NCBI RefSeq assembly: GCF_023023025.1
Contig: NZ_CP095481.1
Location: 4,968,501 to 5,032,500 of the forward strand
Source: Amycolatopsis sp. WQ 127309
Lineage (GTDB): Bacteria > Actinomycetota > Actinomycetes > Mycobacteriales > Pseudonocardiaceae
DNA length: 64,000 nt
Direction: 5' to 3'
Position numbers and translations under genes: made by a program
Notes under the pieces: model-generated
What the model saw: the letters and a program-made list of their open reading frames with translations, nothing else
Database searches by the model: none
Told to the model about the DNA's origin: nothing
Shown: positions 57,501-64,000 of the stretch, piece by piece
Layout: each line of letters opens with the position of its first letter
How positions within the stretch are numbered: the first letter of the stretch is position 1

Positions 57501-60500
57501 GTGTCGAACGATTCCTTCGTCCACTTGCACGTCCACACCGAGTACTCGATGCTCGACGGTGCGGCGAAGATCGCTCCCCTCTTCGCGGAGGCGGCGCGCC
57601 TCGGCATGCCCGCGGTCGGCATGACCGACCACGGCAATATGTACGGCGGCGACGAGTTCTACCAACAGTCCAAGAAGCACGGCATCAAGCCGATCATCGG
57701 CATCGAGGCCTACGTCGCGCCGGAGAGCCGTTTCCACAAGAAGCCCGTCTTCTGGGGGCAGCAGAACCAGCGCGGGTCCGACGAGCTGGGCGAGGGCGGC
57801 GACGTCTCGGGCGCCGGCGCGTACACCCACATGACGATGCTCGCGCAGAACGCGACCGGCCTGCGGAACCTGTTCAAGCTGTCCTCGCTGGCCAGCATGC
57901 AGGGCTACTACCGCAAGCCCCGGATGGACCGCGAGCTGATCTCGGAGAACCACTCGGGGATCATCGCGACCACCGGCTGCCCGTCGGGCGAGGTGCAGAC
58001 CCGGCTGCGGCTGGGCCAGAAGGAAGCGGCGATCCAGGCCGCGTCCGACTACAAGGACATCTTCGGCGCCGGCAACTTCTTCCTCGAGCTGATGGACCAC
58101 GGCCTGCCGATCGAGCGGTCGGTCCGCGAGGGCCTGCTCGAGGTCGGCCGGCTGCTCGACCTCAAGCCGATCGCGACGAACGACTCGCACTACGTCACCA
58201 AGGACCAGGCCGACACGCACTCGGCGCTGCTGTGCGTCCAGGCCGGCAAGACGCTCAACGACCCGACCCGGTTCAAGTTCGACGGTGACGGCTACTACCT
58301 CAAGGCCGCCGCCGAGATGCGCGAGTACTGGGACAAGGAAGTCCCCGGCGCGTCGGACAACACGCTGCTGATCGCCGAGCGCGTCGAGTCCTACGAAGAC
58401 GTCTACTCGCACAAGGACCGGCTGCCGTTCTTCGAGGTGCCCGAGGGCTACGACCAGGGCGGCTGGCTGCGCGAAGAGGTCGCGAAGGGCCTGGCCTGGC
58501 GGTTCCCGGCCGGTCCGCCCGAGGGTTACGACGAGCGGATCGAGAAGGAGCTCGACGTCATCATCGGGAAGGGCTTCCCGGCCTACTTCCTGATCGTCGC
58601 CGACCTCATCAGCTACGCCCGCCGCGTCGGCATCCGCGTCGGCCCCGGCCGTGGTTCGGCCGCCGGCTCGCTGGTCGCGTACGTGCTCGGTATCACCAAC
58701 CTGGACCCGATCCCGCAGAAGCTGCTGTTCGAGCGGTTCCTGAACCCCGAGCGCGTCTCGATGCCCGACATCGACATCGACTTCGACGACCGCCGGCGCG
58801 GCGAGATGATCCGGTACGCCACCGACAAGTACGGCGTCGACAAGGTCGCCCAGGTCATCACCTTCGGCACCATCAAGACCAAGGCCGCGATCAAGGACTC
58901 GGCGCGGGTCCACTTCGGCCAGCCCGGTTACGCGATCGCGGACAAGATCTCCAAGGCGCTGCCGCCGCCGATCATGGCGAAGGACATCCCGCTCTCGGGC
59001 ATCGTCGACAACAAGCACGAGCGCTTCGGCGAGGCCGCCGAGGTCCGCGCCCTGGTCGAGACGGACGAAGAGTGCAAGACGATCTTCGACACCGCCCGTG
59101 GTCTCGAAGGCCTGATCCGCAACGCGGGCGTGCACGCCTGCGCGGTCATCATGTCGTGCGACCCGCTGACCGACGCGATCCCGCTCTGGCAGCGTGACGA
59201 CGGCTCGATCATCACCGGCTGGGACTACCCGTCGTGCGAGGCCATCGGCCTGCTGAAGATGGACTTCCTGGGCCTGCGGAACCTGACGGTCATCGGTGAC
59301 GCGATCGACAACATCAAGACCAACCGCGGGATCGACATCGACCTCGACACCCTGGGCGTCGAGGACAAGGAAACCTACAAGCTGCTCGCCCGCGGCGACA
59401 CGCTCGGCGTGTTCCAGCTGGACGGCGGGCCCATGCGCGACCTGCTGCGCCGCATGGAGCCCACGGTGTTCGACGACATCGTCGCGGTCGGCGCGCTCTA
59501 CCGCCCCGGCCCGATGGGCATGAACGCGCACAACGACTACGCCGACCGCAAGAACAACCGGCAGAAGGTCAAGCCGATCCACCCGGAGCTCGACGAGCCG
59601 CTGCGGGAGATCCTGGCCGACACCTACGGCCTGATCGTGTACCAAGAGCAGATCATGCACATCGGCCAGAAGGTGGCCGGGTACACGATGGGGCGCGCGG
59701 ACGTGCTCCGCCGCGCGATGGGCAAGAAGAAGAAGGAAGTCCTCGACCTCGAGTACGACGGCTTCGAGGCCGGCATGAAGGCCAGCCCGCTGCTCGACGG
59801 CGGGTTCTCCGCCGAGGCCGTCAAGGCGCTCTGGGACACGATCCTCCCGTTCGCCGGCTACGCGTTCAACAAGAGCCACGCGGCCGCGTACGGCCTGATC
59901 TCGTACTGGACCGCCTACCTCAAGGCGAACTTCCGGGCCGAGTACATGGCCGCCCTGCTGACGTCGGTCGGCGACAACAAGGACAAGTCGGCGGTCTACC
60001 TGTCCGAGTGCCGCCGCCTCGGCATCAAGGTGCTGCCACCGGACGTCAACGAGTCGGCCCTGCGGTTCGCGGCCGTCGGCGAGGACATCCGCTTCGGCCT
60101 CGGCGCGGTCCGCAACGTCGGCGCGAACGTCGTCGAGTCGGTCATCAAGACCCGCGCGGAGAAGGGGAAGTACTCCACCTTCACCGACTTCCTCGACAAG
60201 TCCGAGCTCGTGGTCTGCAACAAGCGGGTCATCGAGTCGCTGATCAAGGCGGGCGGGTTCGATTCGCTCGGCCACACGCGGCTGTCGATGATCCAGGTCC
60301 ACGAAGACGCGGTCGAGGCCGTCGTCCCGCTCAAGCGCCAGGAGGCGATGGGCCAGTTCGACCTGTTCGGCTTCGGCGGGGAAGACGGCGAAGAGGCCGC
60401 GCCGTCCTCGTCGCCGCTCGCGCACCTGAAGTTCGGCGAGGAGGAGTACCCGCGCAAGCAGCTGCTCGCCTACGAGCGCGAGATGCTCGGCCTGTACGTC

Positions 60501-61088
60501 TCGGCCCACCCGCTCGACGGCGCCGAGCGGATCCTGCGCAAGCACGCCCCGAAGCCGATCGCCGGGATCCTGGCCGACCCGCCCCGGGAGGGCGAGCTCG
60601 TCATCTCCGGGCTGATCACGTCGCTCGAACGGCGGGTCAACAAGAAGGGCGAGCCCTGGGCGATCTGCACGGTCGAGGACATGGACGCCTCGCTCGAGGT
60701 GCTGTTCTTCCCCAAGTCGTACGCCTTGTTCTCCTCCGAGCTGATCGAGGACAACGCGGTGCTGGTGAAGGGCCGGATCAACTGGCGCGAAGACAAGATG
60801 TCGATCTTCGGCGGCGGCCTGGCGACGCTGGACCTGTCCGAGGTCGGCACCGGCAACGGTGACGACGAGCCGCCGCTGGTCCTGCTGGCCGCGGCGGAGA
60901 AGATCGACCAGTCGGTGGTGAGCGAGCTGCGCTCCACGCTGCTCGCGCACAAGGGCGAGACGATGGTCCACCTCAAGCTGGTCGGGCGGAACCAGACGGT
61001 GTTCGCGCTCCACGACTACCCGGTGAAGGTCAGCTCGATGCTGATCGGCGAGCTGAAGGGCATCCGCGGGATCACCGCGTCGACCTGA
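57501..61088 (+). CDS. dnaE: DNA polymerase III alpha subunit
   Basis: A 1195-residue replicative polymerase. PHP domain [27 protein letters not shown] and TNDSHYVT; with intact His ligands it could proofread, as in M. tuberculosis DnaE1. Palm [18 protein letters not shown] and catalytic Asp in [11 protein letters not shown] (near residue 424-430); fingers [11 protein letters not shown], thumb and a C-terminal OB fold ([20 protein letters not shown]). Full length. GTG 57501 follows GGGGAGG. Strand-matched terminator at the end. Confidence 0.97.
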   Translation: MSNDSFVHLHVHTEYSMLDGAAKIAPLFAEAARLGMPAVGMTDHGNMYGGDEFYQQSKKHGIKPIIGIEAYVAPESRFHKKPVFWGQQNQRGSDELGEGGDVSGAGAYTHMTMLAQNATGLRNLFKLSSLASMQGYYRKPRMDRELISENHSGIIATTGCPSGEVQTRLRLGQKEAAIQAASDYKDIFGAGNFFLELMDHGLPIERSVREGLLEVGRLLDLKPIATNDSHYVTKDQADTHSALLCVQAGKTLNDPTRFKFDGDGYYLKAAAEMREYWDKEVPGASDNTLLIAERVESYEDVYSHKDRLPFFEVPEGYDQGGWLREEVAKGLAWRFPAGPPEGYDERIEKELDVIIGKGFPAYFLIVADLISYARRVGIRVGPGRGSAAGSLVAYVLGITNLDPIPQKLLFERFLNPERVSMPDIDIDFDDRRRGEMIRYATDKYGVDKVAQVITFGTIKTKAAIKDSARVHFGQPGYAIADKISKALPPPIMAKDIPLSGIVDNKHERFGEAAEVRALVETDEECKTIFDTARGLEGLIRNAGVHACAVIMSCDPLTDAIPLWQRDDGSIITGWDYPSCEAIGLLKMDFLGLRNLTVIGDAIDNIKTNRGIDIDLDTLGVEDKETYKLLARGDTLGVFQLDGGPMRDLLRRMEPTVFDDIVAVGALYRPGPMGMNAHNDYADRKNNRQKVKPIHPELDEPLREILADTYGLIVYQEQIMHIGQKVAGYTMGRADVLRRAMGKKKKEVLDLEYDGFEAGMKASPLLDGGFSAEAVKALWDTILPFAGYAFNKSHAAAYGLISYWTAYLKANFRAEYMAALLTSVGDNKDKSAVYLSECRRLGIKVLPPDVNESALRFAAVGEDIRFGLGAVRNVGANVVESVIKTRAEKGKYSTFTDFLDKSELVVCNKRVIESLIKAGGFDSLGHTRLSMIQVHEDAVEAVVPLKRQEAMGQFDLFGFGGEDGEEAAPSSSPLAHLKFGEEEYPRKQLLAYEREMLGLYVSAHPLDGAERILRKHAPKPIAGILADPPREGELVISGLITSLERRVNKKGEPWAICTVEDMDASLEVLFFPKSYALFSSELIEDNAVLVKGRINWREDKMSIFGGGLATLDLSEVGTGNGDDEPPLVLLAAAEKIDQSVVSELRSTLLAHKGETMVHLKLVGRNQTVFALHDYPVKVSSMLIGELKGIRGITAST

Positions 61089-61102
61089 GCACGGCTTCGA
61101 AC

Positions 61103-61148
61103 GGGCCGGATCCGCGCACACCGCGCGCGGATCCGGCCCTTCGTGTTT
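61103..61148 (+). terminator. dnaE terminator
   Basis: GGGCCGGATCCGCGC (61103-61117), 7-base loop, GCGCGGATCCGGCCC (61125-61139), then TTCGTGTTT. A perfect 15-bp stem 15 bases after the stop. Confidence 0.88.
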
Positions 61149-61170
61149 GCTGAGTGGGTATCCCCGCCCC

Positions 61171-62682
61171 GTGAGCACCGGTGAGGTCAGCCCCTCGATG
61201 GACGACTACGAACCCGACCCGAAGCGCTGGAAGGCGCTGGCCGTCTCGCTGACGGCCGGGTTCATGGGCCTGCTCGACGTCAGCATCGTCAACGTCGCGC
61301 TGCCGTCGATCCAGCGTGACCTGGGCGCGAGCGCCGGCGGGATCCGCTGGGTCGTCTCGGGGTACGCGCTGGCGTTCGGCCTGGTCCTGGTCACCGGCGG
61401 CCGCCTCGGCGACGCGTTCGGCCGCCGGAAGATGTTCCTTGGCGCGCTCGCGGCGTTCGTCGCCACCAGCGCACTGGCCGGCGCGGCGCCGAACGAGACG
61501 ACGCTGGTGCTCGCGCGGCTCGCCCAGGGCATGGCGGCGGGCATGCTCACGCCGCAGAACACCGGCCTGATCCAGGACCTCTTCCGCGGGCCCGAGCGCG
61601 GCCGCGCGTTCGGCGTGTTCGGCGCCGTCGTCGGCATCTCGACGGCGGTCGGCCCGATCCTCGGTGGCGTGATCCTCGCCGTCTTCGGCGATCCGGACGG
61701 CTGGCGCTGGGTGTTCTACGTCAACGTCCCGATCGGCGTCCTCGCGTTCGCCCTGGCCCTGCGGCTGCTGCCCCGCAGCGAGAAGAGCGGGCTCAGGCTG
61801 CGGTCGGAGATCGACTTCGTCGGGATCCTGCTGCTCGCCGTCGCGGTCCTCGGCGTGCTGCTCCCGGTGGTGGAGTCCGACGACGGCGGTCCGGCGCGGC
61901 TGTGGTGGATGTTCGTCATCGCGCTGGTCTTCGGCGCCGGCTTCGTGCGCTGGGAGCACTCGCTGGTCCGGCGCGGCCGGTCGCCGCTGCTGGACACCCG
62001 GCTGTTCACCGGCACCCCGGGGTACGCCAGCGGCGCCGCGGTGGGTGCGCTCTACTTCTGCGGGTTCGCCGGGATCTGGCTGGTCTTCGCGATGTTCTTC
62101 CAGCAGGGCCTCGGCTACACACCCCTGCAGTCCGGGCTGTCGGTGACGCCGTTCGCGCTCGGCTCGGCGGTGGCCGCGGCCGTCGCCGGCCGGCTGGTGC
62201 CGCGCTTCGGCCGCCGGCTCACCGTCACCGGGCTGGCGCTGGTCGCCCTCGGCCTGCTGATCGTCGCGCTGCTGGCCCAGCTGGTGCCGCCCGCGGCCGC
62301 GGGCTGGGCGTTCGCGTTGCCGCTGGTGCTGGCCGGCGTCGGCGGCGGCATGGTGATCTCGCCGAACACGACGTTGACGCTGGAGTGCGTCCCGGTCCGG
62401 CTGGCCGGCGTCGCCGGCGGCGCGCTGCAGACCGGGCAGCGGATCGGCACGGCGATCGGCACGGCCGTGCTGGCGTCGGTCTTCGGCGCGGTCGTCGTCG
62501 CGGCGGGGGACTACCAGGTGGCGCTCACCGTCGCCCTCTGCTGCGCGGCCGTCCTGACGTGCGGCGCGCTGGGGCTCGCCGTGGCCGAACTGCGGGCGCG
62601 GAGACACCGTGCGCAGCTTTCCGGGGACGATCGGGCGGCCGGCGAGGCCGAGACGTCCGCCGCGGACGTCCACCGGGGCTAG
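61171..62682 (+). CDS. MFS transporter, DHA2 (EmrB/QacA) type
   Basis: A 503-residue 14-TM exporter. DVSIVNVALPSIQRDLGASA (DHA2 motif D1-like), GGRLGDAFGRRKMFLGALAA (motif A), and GPILGGVILAVFGDPDGWRW VFYVNVPIG (motif C region). A charged C-terminal tail (RARRHRAQLSGDDRAAGEAE) ends it. GTG 61171 has no ribosome site and could be leaderless; ATG 61198 is the alternative. It stands alone on the strand, without a regulator beside it. Confidence 0.88.
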   Translation: MSTGEVSPSMDDYEPDPKRWKALAVSLTAGFMGLLDVSIVNVALPSIQRDLGASAGGIRWVVSGYALAFGLVLVTGGRLGDAFGRRKMFLGALAAFVATSALAGAAPNETTLVLARLAQGMAAGMLTPQNTGLIQDLFRGPERGRAFGVFGAVVGISTAVGPILGGVILAVFGDPDGWRWVFYVNVPIGVLAFALALRLLPRSEKSGLRLRSEIDFVGILLLAVAVLGVLLPVVESDDGGPARLWWMFVIALVFGAGFVRWEHSLVRRGRSPLLDTRLFTGTPGYASGAAVGALYFCGFAGIWLVFAMFFQQGLGYTPLQSGLSVTPFALGSAVAAAVAGRLVPRFGRRLTVTGLALVALGLLIVALLAQLVPPAAAGWAFALPLVLAGVGGGMVISPNTTLTLECVPVRLAGVAGGALQTGQRIGTAIGTAVLASVFGAVVVAAGDYQVALTVALCCAAVLTCGALGLAVAELRARRHRAQLSGDDRAAGEAETSAADVHRG

Positions 62683-63109
62683 GACACTACTTTCCGCAGA
62701 TTCGCGATGCTCCAAACGAGTGACGAGCACGGAAAGGCACTGGTGCTACGCAGAGCGACCAGGTAGATCTTATGGAGCCTTCACTGCGCGGCTTCGGCTA
62801 CCGACAGTGGCAATCGATCGGCCACCCGGGGATGGGGTGACCGGTCCGAGCGACCGAAGCGTCCGGAGTTCGAGGGAGTGGACACACTCGGTCACCTTCC
62901 GTCCAGTGAGTGTCGGCGTCCGCGGGGGACCGTCCGGCACTCGCGGAAGGGCTGCCCATCGGCCGGCCGCAGCGCGCGTGACGGCGGCGGGCGGGCCCGG
63001 GTGAGGGGGAACCGGGCCCGCCCGTCCTTTTCGCCCGTGTCGCGCTTTCCCGCTGCTCGTGATCATGTTGGGATGACCGGATCCGACAGGCACGAGCCCG
63101 GGAGGGTCC
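62683..63109. other. 427-base gene-free stretch with a terminator
   Basis: No convincing protein gene. A 22-codon ORF (MEPSLRGFGYRQWQSIGHPG and two more) at about 62773 lacks a ribosome site. A clear plus-strand terminator at 62989-63031 implies that something is transcribed through this stretch, either read-through of the MFS gene or a small RNA. The ltrA-like promoter must lie in its last 70 bases. Confidence 0.55.
62989..63031 (+). terminator. Rho-independent terminator
   Basis: GGGCGGGCCCGG (62989-63000) pairs exactly with CCGGGCCCGCCC (63012-63023), loop of 11, then GTCCTTTTCG. It lies about 300 bases past the nearest plus-strand gene. Confidence 0.82.
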
Positions 63110-64000
63110 ATGACCGAGCAGCCGCCGCGGCCCGGAAGCCGGATCCGCCTGTGGCACCGGCCGATGCTGGCGCGCGACCGAAGTGAGCGCCACCGCGTCG
63201 CGACGCCGCTGGAACTGCTGTTCGACCTGTGTTTCGTGGTCGCCGTCGGCCAGGCGGCCGCGCAGTTGCACCACGCCTTCGCCGAGGGCCACATCGGCCA
63301 CGGCGTGTTCTCCTTCGCCCTGGTCTTCTTCGCGATCTGGTGGGGCTGGCTGAACTTCAGCTGGTTCGCCTCGGCCTTCGACACCGACGACGTTCCGTAC
63401 CGCCTGGCGACGCTGGTGCAGATCGCCGGTGGCCTGACCGTCGCGGCCGGGGTGGAGACCGCCTTCGAGGGCGACTTCCGGCTGATGGTCGCCGGCTACG
63501 TGCTGATGCGGCTGTCGATGGTGACGCAGTGGCTGCGCGCCGCGCGGTCGGACCCGCCCTGCCGGCCCGCCGCCCTGCGCTACGCCGTCGGGATCACCGC
63601 CGTCCAGGTGCTGTGGATCGCCCGGCTGTGGCTGTCGGGGACGCCGGCCGTCGTCGCGTTCTTCGTGCTCGTCGTGCTCGAGCTCGCCGTCCCGCTGTGG
63701 GCGGAGCGCCGCTTCAGCACCACGTGGCACCCGCACCACATCGCCGAGCGGTACGGCCTGTTCACGCTGATCGTGCTCGGCGAGGTGATCCTCGGCGCGA
63801 CCACCGCGATCAAGGAGGGCGCCGCCGAGGCGGAGCACGTCGGCGGGCTCATCTCGCTCGCCGCGGCCGGCCTGGTGCTGGTGTTCGCCATGTGGTGGCT
63901 GTACTTCGACCAGCCGGGCCACGCGCGGCTGGTCCGCCGGCCGACCCTGTTCACGACGATGAGCTGGGGCTACGGCCACTACCTGATCTTCGCGTCCGCG
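63110..64000 (+). CDS. Low-temperature-requirement A (LtrA) family protein, 3' end outside the window
   Basis: ATG 63110 has GGGAGGG 4-5 bases upstream. The 297 codons in view start MTEQPPRPGSRIRLWHRPML and show the LtrA set: TPLELLFDLCFVVAVGQAAA, FFAIWWGWLNFSWFASAFDT, HHIAERYGLFTLIVLGEVIL and FAMWWLYFDQPGHARL. Nearly all TM helices of a 400-residue LtrA protein are already present. LtrA was named from a Listeria cold-growth mutant; biochemical role unknown. No stop before the edge. Confidence 0.9.
   Translation, partial: MTEQPPRPGSRIRLWHRPMLARDRSERHRVATPLELLFDLCFVVAVGQAAAQLHHAFAEGHIGHGVFSFALVFFAIWWGWLNFSWFASAFDTDDVPYRLATLVQIAGGLTVAAGVETAFEGDFRLMVAGYVLMRLSMVTQWLRAARSDPPCRPAALRYAVGITAVQVLWIARLWLSGTPAVVAFFVLVVLELAVPLWAERRFSTTWHPHHIAERYGLFTLIVLGEVILGATTAIKEGAAEAEHVGGLISLAAAGLVLVFAMWWLYFDQPGHARLVRRPTLFTTMSWGYGHYLIFASA

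Noticed and set aside
57345..61178. A 1277-codon open frame antisense to dnaE
   Set aside because: Its Arg/Asp/Val/Gln-rich composition is the usual mirror of a high-GC gene; dnaE on the other strand is complete and highly conserved.
62770..63979. Minus-strand open frames over the LtrA gene and the preceding gap
   Set aside because: They mirror the LtrA coding sequence and have no ribosome sites or recognisable domains.

Overview
The window is about 70% G+C throughout, uses many GTG starts, and carries a set of actinobacterial marker genes: an Lsr2-type nucleoid protein, a MabR/FasR-controlled fabD-fabH-acpP-fabF (kasA-type) cluster, a DesA3-like desaturase with its reductase, DUF3145, DUF3052 next to ahpE, aceE, and actinobacterial dnaE. 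Gene content and the style of the intergenic inverted repeats point to the Pseudonocardiaceae, most likely Amycolatopsis or a close relative. This is inferred from gene content; no database search was run. It looks like core chromosome. I see no insertion sequence, prophage, CRISPR array or large biosynthetic cluster.

Layout. 1-7.0 kb: a truncated membrane protein, a HAD phosphatase, a YhgE/ABC-2-like membrane protein, a YjbQ protein, an MFS pump with a cupin and a TetR regulator, and a NarL/DesK-type two-component system. 7.1-10.4 kb: paired hairpin repeats, a small protein, a fatty-acid desaturase and ferredoxin-type reductase operon, and a divergent TetR regulator. 10.5-14.1 kb: the three-gene proton-translocating transhydrogenase operon, translationally coupled to a lipoate-ligase-like gene. 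14.1-20.4 kb: an Lsr2 variant with a histone-H1-like tail, a flavoprotein disulfide reductase, a 939-residue repeat-rich membrane protein, DUF3145 and a small anchored protein. 20.4-25.4 kb: the type II fatty-acid synthase cluster and its regulator. 25.5-30.0 kb: a NatA/NatB-like ABC exporter, an MscS-like helix protein and a PnuC-like transporter.

30-38.9 kb is a carbon-metabolism block: lactate permease, TetR/SDR pair, L-lactate oxidoreductase, pyruvate dehydrogenase E1 (aceE), DUF3052, peroxiredoxin AhpE and tRNA-Val(TAC). 38.9-49.8 kb holds small regulon pairs (MFS, MarR/CMD, acyl-CoA synthetase/dehydrogenase, MerR-type promoter/SDR, GntR/PLP enzyme/phosphoesterase) and one decayed SDR pseudogene. 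49.9-54.6 kb: a CocE-type hydrolase and an asparaginase/amino-acid permease/FadR-type regulator unit. 54.7-57.3 kb: a secreted GH92 mannosidase behind a LacI-type operator. 57.5-61.1 kb: dnaE. 61.2-64 kb: a 14-TM-type MFS exporter and the start of an LtrA family protein.

The themes that link genes are lipid synthesis and modification, NADPH supply, and lactate-to-acetyl-CoA flow. Many local regulators have readable palindromic operators. The most unusual signals are a short DNA repeat found both between genes and inside a coding sequence, where it encodes a DHASS peptide repeat; the Lsr2-H1 hybrid; and several very clean inverted repeats.
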